Assembly: GCF_026410925.1 (NCBI RefSeq)
Contig: NZ_CP112972.1
Span: 1,240,001-1,304,000, forward strand
From: Halovenus salina
GTDB lineage: Archaea; Halobacteriota; Halobacteria; Halobacteriales; Haloarculaceae
Direction: 5' to 3'
Length of the DNA: 64,000 bases
This document shows positions 36,991-45,241 of the stretch, in pieces; within the stretch, counting starts at the first letter, position 1; each line of letters starts with the position of its first letter. The translations under genes and the position numbers were made by a program. The notes below the pieces were generated by a model, which had not been told where the DNA came from, searched no databases, and saw only the letters and a program-made list of their open reading frames with translations.

Positions 36991-37052
36991 CGTAGAATTC
37001 GACCGTTACAAAGACACAACAGTCAGCGCGGGTCCCGCATTCAGTGCAAGAC

Positions 37053-38300
37053 ATGTCCTCCCCAACAGATTCTTCCTCGGACTCCAGACGTATTGGTACC
37101 GAAAAAAGCGTGAGTGCTGACAGGTTCGAAAGCGTCAGCTTTGACGATAGCCGTAGTTACGGCATTGGATGGTGGTTCGTACCGATGCTTACAGCCGCCA
37201 TACTGTTCGTGTTAGTGGCAAGTGGTGTCCACAGTGCTCGAACCGGCTCCGATACACTCACAATCATTGGTAATGAGATTGAGATTATTGACTGGATGTA
37301 CGCCCTCGCGGTGTTGTTTGTTGGCGTGCTTGTGATCGCCCGCCTGCGTTCTGCACCAGCGCTAGTGATACAGCTGTTCAAGCGAGCCCGGGGCCAGTTG
37401 CTGGTCGCTATCAATATTCTGTATGTTCTTGTGCTGTTAGTCGCTGCAAGCATCACACCGTACATCATATCTGAACCAGAGATTCAGCCCCTAAGAGCGG
37501 TTCAGCCGCCGGTCTGGTCTTCTGTACCAGAGACTGCCTTGCCAATCTGCCAAGCAACTGTTTCAGAGGGTGTCTGTCCCGGGACAATGTCCGCCCCGTT
37601 CGGAACAAACGCGCTGGGACAGGGTATGATCAAAAGCACACTATTGAGTTTGAACACGACGTTCCAGGTTGCGGTAACGGCGTCGGTCATCGCAGCGACA
37701 TTGGGAATCACAGTCGGCGTGATTGCAGGGTACTACCGTGGACGAGTTGACGAGTTCTTGATGCGGTACGTCGATATACAGCGAGCGCTGCCAGCCTTTT
37801 TTGTGTATATCCTGCTGATACTTATATTCAGTCGGAGCTATGCGCTCATGATTCTCGTTTTCGGATTGATCTCGTGGGGCGGAATCGCGCGTCTCGTCCG
37901 GAGTGAGGTGATGCAGCTCCGTACGGCTCCATACGTTCGGGCCGCACGGTTATCTGGTGCCAATAGTGCGCTTATCATACGGCGACACATTCTGCCAGCG
38001 ATAACCGGAACCGTCCTGACTGCAGTCGCAATGTTGTTTGCAAAATTCATGATTTACGAGGCTGCACTTTCGTTTCTTTCACTTACCGACAGTAGTGTAG
38101 CATCCATCGGGAACGACATCACAACGGCCATCGGGCGGGAGGCTGGTGACCCCACACTGGACCCAGGGCGTTCCCCGAAATTCAGCTGGACAAAGTTTCC
38201 CTGGCTCGTGTATCTGCCAGGTGGTGTCCTCGGTTCTCTGTTGCTCGCTGTGAGTCTGCTTAGCGATACGATAGAGGACCTGCTTGATCCACGCGAGTGA
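37053..38300 (+). CDS. DppC/OppC-like ABC permease, orphan
   Basis: The 415-residue permease has about six helices and the inner-membrane coupling motif (YVRAARLSGANSALIIRRHILPAI). The region NALGQGMIKSTL and the C-terminal LSLTDSSVASIGNDI resemble oligopeptide-type permeases (DppC/OppC). The N-terminal 130 residues with two extra helices precede the usual fold. The frame also has a GTG 9 bases upstream. No ATPase or binding-protein gene is nearby, and the partner permease is on the opposite strand. GC content is below the host average. Confidence 0.8.
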   Translation: MSSPTDSSSDSRRIGTEKSVSADRFESVSFDDSRSYGIGWWFVPMLTAAILFVLVASGVHSARTGSDTLTIIGNEIEIIDWMYALAVLFVGVLVIARLRSAPALVIQLFKRARGQLLVAINILYVLVLLVAASITPYIISEPEIQPLRAVQPPVWSSVPETALPICQATVSEGVCPGTMSAPFGTNALGQGMIKSTLLSLNTTFQVAVTASVIAATLGITVGVIAGYYRGRVDEFLMRYVDIQRALPAFFVYILLILIFSRSYALMILVFGLISWGGIARLVRSEVMQLRTAPYVRAARLSGANSALIIRRHILPAITGTVLTAVAMLFAKFMIYEAALSFLSLTDSSVASIGNDITTAIGREAGDPTLDPGRSPKFSWTKFPWLVYLPGGVLGSLLLAVSLLSDTIEDLLDPRE

Positions 38301-38406
38301 GGCTTGTGTCTCATAAAAGCCGCACTGACCCTTCCACGAGCTGAAAGCCGTGGCACCTGACTATCGCATAGGCATCACGTTCGCTGGAACACTAGCGTGA
38401 GCAGAC

Positions 38407-39342
38407 TCATTTGTCAAGCCGCGGGTCGAAAACAACTGCAACCACGTCTTCAAGCAGCGAAGCCAAGATAATAACGACTGAGAGGAAGACAGCCAGCGTC
38501 AGAACCAGCGGTCCATCATTGACATTGACAGCTGTCCAAGCGGCTGCCCCAAGGCCCGGGATATCGAGGACAGCCTCAACGACAAACACTGAAACCAGTA
38601 ACAAGCCCAAAACCTCGGCAACAAACAGTGAGGTAAGTGGAACGACGGCGGCACGAAGTACGTGGCGGGCAAATCGGAGCGGACTGACACCTTTCGCATG
38701 TAACTGCTTTGTGAAATCCGTGCCGAGGTACTCGTTGATTTGTCGGCGTGTCTGACGCATCTGGACGGCTGCGACGTGGGTCCCGACAATAGCGGTTGCA
38801 ATGAGGAGCCAGAATAGGTTCCAGTCGGTGAATATGCCCGCGCTAAGCTGATAGAAGCTGGCGTTGAGATCGTAGAGACGGGTGTTCATGTATTCGTACG
38901 CTAGTGCTCCAAGAATGAAGTTGGGAAGCGCTAGCACTAGATATGCCAATCCTCGAAGGGCTCGGTCGGACCAGGCCTTACGTTTGAGGGCTGCGATATA
39001 CCCAAACGCCGTCGACATTGCTGTTCCAAACACAACAGCAGGGAGTAGGTACGCTGCAGTGACGGGCGCACGCTCGGCCAGTACTGCCGCCACGGGCCTG
39101 CCAAATCGTTGTGACGTACCCCAGTCGAGTGTCAGAAAGGATCCCATCCAGTCAAAATACTGAATATACATGGGGGAGTCGGATTCGAGAAAGCGGTCGG
39201 TCCCGGCAAATGCCGTGCCTGACCCTGCTTGGCCGGCGATGTCTCCCACGACAAAGACAATCAAAAATAAGACCACGCTGGCAGCAACGCTTGCAAATCC
39301 CGCCCAGAGACAACGATACCCAATATATCGTCTGCGACTCAT
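38407..39342 (-). CDS. DppB/OppB-like ABC permease, orphan
   Basis: The 311-residue permease has six or seven helices. The coupling motif is in LHAKGVSPLRFARHVLRAAVVP, and the C-terminal VEAVLDIPGLGAAAWTAVNVNDGP matches DppB-type permeases. It is convergent with the DppC-like gene, about 106 bases apart, whereas such pairs normally lie head-to-tail in one operon with SBP and ATPases. A TATA-like box (TTTATC on the minus strand) lies near 39370. Confidence 0.8.
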   Translation of the reverse strand: MSRRRYIGYRCLWAGFASVAASVVLFLIVFVVGDIAGQAGSGTAFAGTDRFLESDSPMYIQYFDWMGSFLTLDWGTSQRFGRPVAAVLAERAPVTAAYLLPAVVFGTAMSTAFGYIAALKRKAWSDRALRGLAYLVLALPNFILGALAYEYMNTRLYDLNASFYQLSAGIFTDWNLFWLLIATAIVGTHVAAVQMRQTRRQINEYLGTDFTKQLHAKGVSPLRFARHVLRAAVVPLTSLFVAEVLGLLLVSVFVVEAVLDIPGLGAAAWTAVNVNDGPLVLTLAVFLSVVIILASLLEDVVAVVFDPRLDK

Positions 39343-39682
39343 ATCTACAATTTGTCGCGTTTCGAGTTGATAAATCCACCGGGAAAACTACCGCTGTGAG
39401 AGCATAAGAGATTGGATTCTTGGGATAAAACTGTTCGGTTCGATGTACCGAGCGTGCTATCGAACTCATCGCGCCCTGATTTATTCACTCTGTTTTAAAT
39501 AACTACAGCTAACACGTTGACGTCAGTGTGACGCCACCGAATCACGCAACTGATTCTGTCGCTGTCAGATTGATGCGTAATGAGGCCAGCAAAACGCAGA
39601 TGTATCCTTACAGATTCGGACTAATTTCTTTCGAGCCAGTAGATACCGACTCCAACCGCTAGCACGCTATAGGACAAAAACG
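39343..39682. other. Gene-free AT-rich spacer
   Basis: About 340 bases with no supported gene. It holds the promoter for the DppB-like gene near 39370 and a TTTTAAATA box near 39490 on the plus strand, which may once have driven the dead winged-helix gene to the right. Confidence 0.4.
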
Positions 39683-40030
39683 CGACGAGGACGGGCTATC
39701 GTCGGAGAAGTCACGATAGCGGATGTGATCGGTGTGCTTCGAAAGAGTGATTCACCAGTCGCGACCGCGAAGGAGGTAAGTAAGCAGCTGGAGTGTTCCA
39801 GTGAAGCCGTCCAACAAAAGCTCCTCGAACTCCGTGAGCAAGGCATCGTTGCTCGCCGGTAGGTCGGCGCAGGAGCAGTCATCTAGTGGCTCGGCAGCGA
39901 TAAACCGACACTCAAAGCGACACAAAACAGTGACAGCGGCAACCCGCGTTTCACCGGTGAGTCGCTTCTCGCGCCGGAAATACCGGTTGATGAGACCGAG
40001 ATTAACGCTCTCTTCCACGGCGGAGGGTAA
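39683..40030 (+). pseudogene. Winged-helix regulator remnant with two in-frame stops
   Basis: One frame reads as a haloarchaeal winged-helix protein: VTIADVIGVLRKSDSPVATA, then EVSKQLECSSEAVQQKLLEL and REQGIVARR. It is interrupted by TAG at 39860-39862, continues VGAGAVI, is interrupted again by TAG at 39884-39886, then goes on for 47 codons (WLGSDKPTL...FTGESLLAPEIPVDETEI) to TAA at 40030. The stops replace residues where this family normally has Lys/Arg and Trp, so the frame was once continuous. No start codon with context remains. Confidence 0.7.
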
Positions 40031-40304
40031 TCGGTATTGAGTGTCAATAGTTCCGGGGGAACACCACTGTTCAGCCACACTGACGCGTTCCACGCGCGGT
40101 TCGTGGAGACTACACAGCGACACGGCCAAGAAACGGTGGTGTATGTTTTGTTATTGTGCTCTTATTTACCCTTGAACGGGGAATCTAAACCCTACGATTG
40201 GCCGGTCGTCGTCAACGCCAGCCACCCCAGAGAAGCCACAAACGAGAAAATACTAGATTACGAGAGAGGTTATACTACGCGGCTCGAGACAGAGCGGAGA
40301 GTAA

Positions 40305-40318
40305 ATGGGCCGACGCGG
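40305..40318. repeat. Extra copy of the tRNA-Ile att core
   Basis: ATGGGCCGACGCGG here is identical to 41217-41230 and to 54712-54725 at the 3' end of tRNA-Ile(GAU); with flanking bases the match to the tRNA copy is 16 bases (AATGGGCCGACGCGGA). It lies one base before the truncated end of the npdG repeat, so it marks a recombination junction. Confidence 0.85.
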
Positions 40319-40319
40319 A

Positions 40320-40549
40320 ACACAGCAGACCGCCACGTCTGCCGCCGCCGCGGCCGCGGCGTTCTCGGCACTCTCGACGGTCGCCTCGACGCCGTGGTCT
40401 GCGAGCGTCGTCTCGTACTCGCCCGCGGCGTCGCCCGCCTTCTCGGCGTCCCGAGAGCCGACGGTGACCGCGTGGTCGGTGTCCCGCGCCAGTCTGAGCG
40501 CCAGCCCCTCGCCGATGTCGCCCGTTCCGCCTAGCAGTGCAACGTGCAT
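40320..40549 (-). pseudogene. Truncated npdG copy (first 76 codons)
   Basis: The frame reads MHVALLGGTGDIGEG through VAVCCV as in intact npdG, with three amino-acid changes, then leaves homology at the att-like junction and runs into unrelated sequence before a stop. It lacks the F420-binding and C-terminal parts and cannot be functional. Most changes from copy A are silent, suggesting descent from a functional allele of a related strain rather than long decay in place. Confidence 0.85.
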
Positions 40550-40599
40550 ACACCCGCGTTGGTGGAGGTATGGCTAAGCGTTGGCGCTTGTCTGTGGTT
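40320..40599. repeat. 280-bp direct repeat, copy B
   Basis: This is the second copy of the npdG 5' region and upstream sequence, same orientation as copy A at 36053-36332 and about 95 percent identical by hand count. Its left end abuts the att-like core at 40305-40318; its right end leads to normal host sequence. Confidence 0.9.
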
Positions 40600-40665
40600 G
40601 CAGTCACCAGTTTTGCCGGATGCAAGCCTCGACGAGCAAGCGCTGGCTGTCTTCGGGTAGACAAG

Positions 40666-41046
40666 TCAATCCTCGCCGCGCGCCCAGGCGATTGCGTCGT
40701 CGAGATTCTCGAAGCCCTTGATTTCGGCGTTGGGAACGCGAAGTTTGTTTTTTAGGCTGAGGTTGGTAATTCCGTCTGCAACGAGCGCACCGCGGCGGTA
40801 GTTCGGCAACTGGGAGGATTCTTGAGCTGCCTGCTCCCAGATGTCGAGAACTTCAGTCCCGAGCGCGTCGTCGAGTTCCACCAAGTCAGCTGTTCCGATG
40901 ATATCCTCACTGTGTTGTGCACAGATTGCCTCGAATGCCGGATACGCCCCAGTTTCGAACGCGGACAGTGGCATTCCCTCCCGAAACCGACCGATGACAA
41001 CGCCGTCGTCGTATTCGAGACTCCAGGAGTCGCCGCTTCGTTTCAT
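40666..41046 (-). CDS. SpoIIAA/STAS-like protein (126 aa)
   Basis: ATG at 41046; an upstream TTG would add four residues. The pattern of short strands and helices (LEYDDGVVIGRFREGMPL...DIIGTADLVELDDALGTEVLDIWEQAA...KGFENLDDAIAWARGED) fits the STAS-like fold, with the final FENLDDAIAWAR helix typical. I do not recognise a characterised relative. It lies between the npdG scar and the left att of the provirus and is probably host DNA. Confidence 0.6.
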   Translation of the reverse strand: MKRSGDSWSLEYDDGVVIGRFREGMPLSAFETGAYPAFEAICAQHSEDIIGTADLVELDDALGTEVLDIWEQAAQESSQLPNYRRGALVADGITNLSLKNKLRVPNAEIKGFENLDDAIAWARGED

Positions 41047-41216
41047 ACGTTGAACCAATGCGACTGTGTGGTAATAATACTCACGGAAGTTCAGATGAAC
41101 ATACGGAAGATATACAGGGAATATCTAACATATGTCCAGTTACTGTGTGTTTCAGGGAAGATGTCTTGGATCACCATAGACGATTCTGGAAAAGCCAGGA
41201 ACGGGGAGGAATGAGG

Positions 41217-41230
41217 ATGGGCCGACGCGG
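41217..41230. repeat. Left attachment site (attL core) of the provirus
   Basis: ATGGGCCGACGCGG repeats the last bases of tRNA-Ile(GAU), which is 13.5 kb to the right. It lies 63 bases from the end of the integrase gene, the usual geometry for archaeal tRNA-targeting elements. Confidence 0.85.
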
Positions 41231-41293
41231 GTATATTCTATTTGAAAATTCGCGCATCTGTTGTATGTTCTTGGTTCGATTTCGTACCATTGT

Positions 41294-42304
41294 TTAGCTG
41301 ATGAATTTGCGTCTCTTCTCCATCTTCTCGCGCTCGCTGCGGCGGTCGTAATGCCGATCAAGAACGGACTGCGTTACGTCCATCCGGTCGCTCACGATCT
41401 CGACCGGCACGTCATCGAGGAGGTGTGCTGTAATCGCTCCTGAACGCACGTCGTGAGGTGACCGGGACGACGGGCACTTGCTGGCGTTCTCCCGTTTCGT
41501 GAACTCACACGTCTCCGGCTCGAAGTCATCATGTGGACACTCACCGTACTCACACGGCCGGGTGATCGTATAGACCGAGCCCTGAATGGCCGACGTAGAA
41601 ACGCGGCCCTGAGCCGTCGTCAGCAGCGGATCGCGGCCGTACTCATCGGTCATATCCCGGCGGGGACCAGCAATATACTCGTCAATCACCGTTGCTGTAG
41701 GTCCACGAAGAGCCACCCACCGCTCACCGCGCTCTTTGTTCTTCAACGGGGTGTCTTGCTCCGGCCGATGGACCAGCTCGACGCCGGGAGCGTCCGGGTC
41801 GTAATCCCCCAGGTCAATCGCGCGCGTGCTTCCCATCCGGAGACCAGTCTGCCACAGAAGCGTCAGCAGGACGTGCTGACGGCTCGCGTACTGGTAGGTC
41901 TCCAAATACTCAAGAATCTCCTGTGCCCGCTCAGGCTCCAGGAGCGTCTTGCTCGCTTGTTTGTCGCCGGAGACCGTCGGGAGAAGAATCTTCTCGTGGA
42001 GCCCGTCCGGAACGGCGTCAATCGACGTACAGAACTTCAAGAACACGCGAAGGGTGGACAGTTGGCCCTGGAGAGATACGATTTTCAAATCATCCTCCTC
42101 CCGGCGATACACCCGGTACGCGTGCAAATCCCGGCCGGTCAGGTCATTCAGGTTGTGAATGCCCTGCTCCTCGCACCAGTCGACAAACTCGTTCAGTCGG
42201 TAGCGGTGAGAACTCAAGGTGTTCTCCGAGACCTCGCCTCGGCGGTGGTCAAGGTACAGGTCCCGTCCTGCTCCAGGAGCGAGCGGTTCCAGGTCGTCGC
42301 TCAT
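41294..42304 (-). CDS. int: Tyrosine recombinase (integrase)
   Basis: The 336-residue recombinase has an N-terminal SAM-like domain (residues 25-110) and a catalytic domain. The catalytic set is visible: Arg156 in TGLRMGS, Lys around 188-190, His284 and Arg287 in SPHDVR, and His318-Tyr319 in LDRHYDRR. A Cys-rich insertion (Cys251, 256, 266, 277 with His258) looks like a zinc knuckle, seen in haloarchaeal integrases. It cuts at the tRNA-Ile att site. Its start overlaps the stop of the zinc protein gene upstream by 4 bases. Confidence 0.9.
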   Translation of the reverse strand: MSDDLEPLAPGAGRDLYLDHRRGEVSENTLSSHRYRLNEFVDWCEEQGIHNLNDLTGRDLHAYRVYRREEDDLKIVSLQGQLSTLRVFLKFCTSIDAVPDGLHEKILLPTVSGDKQASKTLLEPERAQEILEYLETYQYASRQHVLLTLLWQTGLRMGSTRAIDLGDYDPDAPGVELVHRPEQDTPLKNKERGERWVALRGPTATVIDEYIAGPRRDMTDEYGRDPLLTTAQGRVSTSAIQGSVYTITRPCEYGECPHDDFEPETCEFTKRENASKCPSSRSPHDVRSGAITAHLLDDVPVEIVSDRMDVTQSVLDRHYDRRSEREKMEKRRKFIS

Positions 42305-42558
42305 ACCGACCCCCTCCGGTCAAGGTCGCGGTCGTAGGGACCAGCAGGCGTTACCAGGGCGATCTCCGAGCGCTCGAACTCCTCGCCGGTCTTGCGGTCG
42401 ACCAGCTCGTAGAACACGCCGTCAACGTCCCGGCGGCGCGCGCATTGGGCACACCAGAAATGGTGATTCGTCGGCTCCCAACTCCGGTGACCGCGCGGGC
42501 AGACGAACCGCCAGCGGTCCATCCGATCCTCGATATCGATAGTCTGTTTCTCCGACAT
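42301..42558 (-). CDS. Small zinc-binding protein upstream of integrase
   Basis: This protein has 85 residues, starting MSEKQTIDIEDRMDRWRF. One zinc ribbon is suggested by CPRGH and, 17 residues on, CAQC. The C-terminal half is charged. It is translationally coupled to the integrase (ATGA overlap), so it could be an excision or accessory factor, or a regulator; that is inference from position. Such proteins often precede integrases in haloarchaeal elements. Confidence 0.7.
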   Translation of the reverse strand: MSEKQTIDIEDRMDRWRFVCPRGHRSWEPTNHHFWCAQCARRRDVDGVFYELVDRKTGEEFERSEIALVTPAGPYDRDLDRRGSV

Positions 42559-42948
42559 AGCCAGTCGAAACTGAGGGACGGGGGTGATAAACGAACTGTC
42601 CACACGCGGACAGTGAAAGTAAAACGACGGATTCCAGCGGCTCACGCGGCCGGGACGCCGGTGCGTCGGCGGTACCGGGGGAGTGGAAGTGATGAAAGTG
42701 GTCTGTGGCCTGTTCCTACGTCTGTTAAATGGGTTCGCGTCTCGTGGTTTCATGTGTTCGCTCCAGTGCGAACACCCGGCCAACGACTCTTTTTTGAGAC
42801 CAACGAGGACGCAAAGCCAGGTGTCGCCATGTTGTGCATTGCTTTCCCAGTTGACTTTAAATTAACGTACTGTAAACTATGGTTATGCGTACTAATAACA
42901 AAGAATCCCGAACGGTGCAGTTAATCAATTGGGATATAATCTTGAGAC
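42559..42948. promoter_or_regulatory. Divergent control region between integrase and repressor
   Basis: A 390-base gene-free spacer. Toward the integrase operon it has a TATA-like TTTATC (minus strand, near 42586-42592) and, just upstream of it, a perfect inverted repeat ACTGTCC-N6-GGACAGT at 42595-42614. Toward the repressor it becomes AT-rich, with TTTAAATTAA near 42855-42864 and two direct CGTACT copies at 42866 and 42889, about two helical turns apart. These are the best operator candidates for the lysogeny switch. No protein-coding frame is convincing. Confidence 0.5.
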
Positions 42949-43218
42949 ATGACCAGACCGAGGGTATCATGGATGACACAAGCTGATGATAGAATTCTTG
43001 AAACCCTCAATAACTCAGGACTGATTCTGTCACCTCACATATTATCAGTAAACACTGACTATACTCGACAACATATTACAAATCGGTTATCGGAACTTGT
43101 ACAGGCTGATTTAGTAGAAAGGATGGATACTGGATTATACAGAGTAACCACTCAAGGTCAGGATTATTTGAATGGGGAGATCAATCCGGAAAGTCTGGAA
43201 AGGAATACTTCCAACTGA
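42949..43218 (+). CDS. PhiH1-type winged-helix repressor
   Basis: The 89-residue protein opens WMTQADDRILETL and has a winged helix with recognition region YTRQHITNRLSELVQADLVERMDTGLYRVT, then a short tail. This is the pattern of the haloarchaeal phiH1 repressor family. It probably maintains lysogeny by acting at the divergent control region on its left. The coding DNA is AT-rich, unlike the structural genes, and starts the cargo block. Confidence 0.8.
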   Translation: MTRPRVSWMTQADDRILETLNNSGLILSPHILSVNTDYTRQHITNRLSELVQADLVERMDTGLYRVTTQGQDYLNGEINPESLERNTSN

Positions 43219-43259
43219 TTATCAAAAATATAATAAAGTATGCCAGTCAGAGGAATATT

Positions 43260-44138
43260 ATGCCGACCATCCGGTTTGCAAGGCTGAGGTTTGAGAAGAA
43301 GCTATCGCATTACACTGACGAGAGAGACGCCATAAAGCGAAGAAAAGAGTTGTTACTTAATGTAATCGACTATCACACCAATGTTAATTCACTCTTGATG
43401 GGAACGGAGTCTCAGGAAAAGATTAATTTAGGTGAATGGTACTTCGGCGATGTCGATAGTGAAGAAAGTAATGTTATTTCAGCAAGAATAGGAAAAGCAA
43501 AGGATGACACACAAACACTACCGGATGAAGATGTTGAAGGCTTCGTTAAAAGAGACACAGAAGACGCGGATGTTGCATTCTTTATTATAGACTTAAAGAA
43601 TTCTGTTATGGCGTATGAATACAACACAAAGATAGGGAAAAAGGCACCCTATCGAATCTTGCGAGATGCTTTCAATTCGTATTATGACGGAGAGGAGGAA
43701 ATTAGAGTCTCACCATTAGTTGACAAGCAAGAGGTTCGAAACGAAATTAGCTCCCTGTCGTTTATAAGTGAAATTAAATTCTCCAACCTCCAGCCTACTA
43801 ACCCAGATCACACGCCGCGTTCAAAACCAATGGATGATTTCTTACAAGAGAGTAAAATAAATCGATTACATTTCCGTGGGGTCTCTGACCAGCGTAAAAA
43901 CAATCCGGAGGGAATTAGTCTAGAAGGTTCACCGCTACTTGATGGTGGTTTAAGCCTTGCCGAAGAAGGATACGGGTCAGCTACAGTCGAGGGAAAAATA
44001 CCGAGTGGTGAAACAAAGAAGGTCAAGACCGGAGAGATACCTATCGAATCAAGTGCCGAGTTGGGAGATTCAGATACAGCCAACCGGAAACGATTATTAG
44101 AAGAGATAAGAGACGCTCTGGATGAACTAGATGACTGA
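43260..44138 (+). CDS. RexA-like candidate: soluble partner of a membrane protein
   Basis: A 292-residue soluble protein with no signal or helix segment, strongly AT-rich DNA and few GC-biased codons. Residues 1-10 (TIRFARLRFE) form a strand; LGEWYFGDVDSEE, FFIIDLKNSVMAYEYNTKIG near 115-135, a helix to about 150, then IRVSPLVDKQEV and a strand-rich part with LHFRGVSD follow. The order of a strand pair with internal hydrophobic core, a helix, then I-x-PL and later strands recalls phage lambda RexA and related phage-borne domains. This is pattern resemblance only. The C-terminal 70 residues are charged and may be flexible. It overlaps the membrane-protein gene by 8 bases. A superinfection-defence role is inferred. 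Confidence 0.6.
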   Translation: MPTIRFARLRFEKKLSHYTDERDAIKRRKELLLNVIDYHTNVNSLLMGTESQEKINLGEWYFGDVDSEESNVISARIGKAKDDTQTLPDEDVEGFVKRDTEDADVAFFIIDLKNSVMAYEYNTKIGKKAPYRILRDAFNSYYDGEEEIRVSPLVDKQEVRNEISSLSFISEIKFSNLQPTNPDHTPRSKPMDDFLQESKINRLHFRGVSDQRKNNPEGISLEGSPLLDGGLSLAEEGYGSATVEGKIPSGETKKVKTGEIPIESSAELGDSDTANRKRLLEEIRDALDELDD

Positions 44139-44718
44139 CAGAGAGTACGAAGCAAGTTTCTTGAAAAGGCTTGGGAAACTAGAAGTTTCCAGCTTTATCA
44201 AGAGCTACGATACCTTCGCAGCAGTGCTGTCTATCCCAATAATCTATATTATCACTGACGGGGGTATTACAAGAGAGACTGGAGCCGATCTGTTATTGAA
44301 TTTTTCTGTAGTCTCTGCATCTTTATTTGCTATAATACTAACAGGACTTACAATTATAACATCATTTACTGATAAGACATTCCTATACACATGGCAGAAG
44401 GTCGGTGAGTTTGAGAATTTAGTCACATATTTTCAATATAATCTGATACTTCCAATAATTTTGAATCTGCTCTCGCTCATATTGTACATAGAGTATCAAG
44501 AAGAGGTAATGATTTTGTTGACCGGATTCTTCGTTTATCTATTATTCTCCTTGTATCATCTGATTGCCTTGGTATGCCGATATGCACTCCAACGTGGGGA
44601 GTTCATTAGGCAAGAAATGGAGTCAACGCCTCAACCGCAGTCAGACAAATCCGATTCCCTGTCAGATGAAGAATTGAAACAGATTTACGGCCTATTGAAT
44701 GAACTGAAAGAAGAGTAG
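44131..44718 (+). CDS. RexB-like candidate: four-helix membrane protein
   Basis: The 195-residue product has an N-terminal cytoplasmic segment, then four membrane helices at about residues 28-46, 55-80, 103-122 and 125-150, and a charged C-terminal tail (SDSLSDEELKQIYGLLNELK). It overlaps the preceding soluble protein gene by 8 bases, implying coupled translation and paired function. Size and topology fit a RexB-type pore or effector, although RexB itself is shorter and no residue-level match is claimed. Codon use is AT-rich. Confidence 0.65.
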   Translation: MTDREYEASFLKRLGKLEVSSFIKSYDTFAAVLSIPIIYIITDGGITRETGADLLLNFSVVSASLFAIILTGLTIITSFTDKTFLYTWQKVGEFENLVTYFQYNLILPIILNLLSLILYIEYQEEVMILLTGFFVYLLFSLYHLIALVCRYALQRGEFIRQEMESTPQPQSDKSDSLSDEELKQIYGLLNELKEE

Positions 44719-44918
44719 CCCCTGGGGGTTGCACGCAGAGAAACGCCGATCCCGAGTTTTGCACATCCACCCCTGTTGAACCATGTGCAGATTCTCGGCG
44801 CTCCCGTCGAGCTGGGGCGCGGCTTCGCCTCGATCTCCCCGGACACTCCACGGGACCACCCTGAATCACCCCCTCCAGTGACCCAAAAAATCTAGGAACT
44901 GGGTTCCCATGTGCAAGT
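44719..44918. other. GC-rich spacer at the cargo boundary
   Basis: Two hundred bases return abruptly to high GC between AT-rich genes. No coding frame is supported. The sequence AAAAAATCTAGG near 44885 could serve as a promoter for the next gene. It probably marks the right edge of inserted cargo. Confidence 0.4.
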
Positions 44919-45185
44919 ATGCGCATCAACACAGACGGCAAGAAGGCCTGGAGAAACGACCTCTACGAACGAACTGCCGACGTGCTCGGTGAGTCCACCA
45001 AGGCGGGCGCGATAGATAGCGCGTGCATCCACGCGAAGCAAGACGCCGAGGCGAAACAAGAAGCAATAGAATATCTTTCTCATCGATTGCCAGCAGCAGA
45101 ACTTGAGAAAGCGGCGGACATTCTATCGACAGACGAATTGAATGTATGTGCTTGTTTGGATGTAAATGTCAAACCGGACGAATAA
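44919..45185 (+). CDS. Small conserved haloarchaeal protein (88 aa)
   Basis: It begins MRINTDGKKAWRNDLYERTADVLGE and continues with TKAGAIDSACIHAKQD, an opening I recall in many small proteins of haloarchaeal mobile elements and chromosomes (DUF7386-like). The start of the gene is GC-rich and the end AT-rich, as if joined. A ribbon-helix-helix-like DNA-binding fold is possible. The function is unknown. Confidence 0.65.
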   Translation: MRINTDGKKAWRNDLYERTADVLGESTKAGAIDSACIHAKQDAEAKQEAIEYLSHRLPAAELEKAADILSTDELNVCACLDVNVKPDE

Positions 45186-45241
45186 CACAGAGCAGGAGTG
45201 AGAAGAATTTAATCTGTTGGGCTCAGACGGATAATATTACT

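Noticed and set aside
36333..40304. Insertion sequence or transposon
   Set aside because: No transposase, terminal inverted repeats or target duplication seen; the flanking repeats are npdG DNA.
40305..40318. Using this att-like core as the provirus left end
   Set aside because: The copy at 41217 is next to the integrase; DNA between 40320 and 41046 is npdG and STAS-like host-type sequence. The 40305 copy is better explained as the scar of a separate recombination event.
44719..44918. Structured non-coding RNA in the GC-rich spacer
   Set aside because: Short inverted matches exist but no long stem or known class is evident; GC richness alone makes such matches likely.
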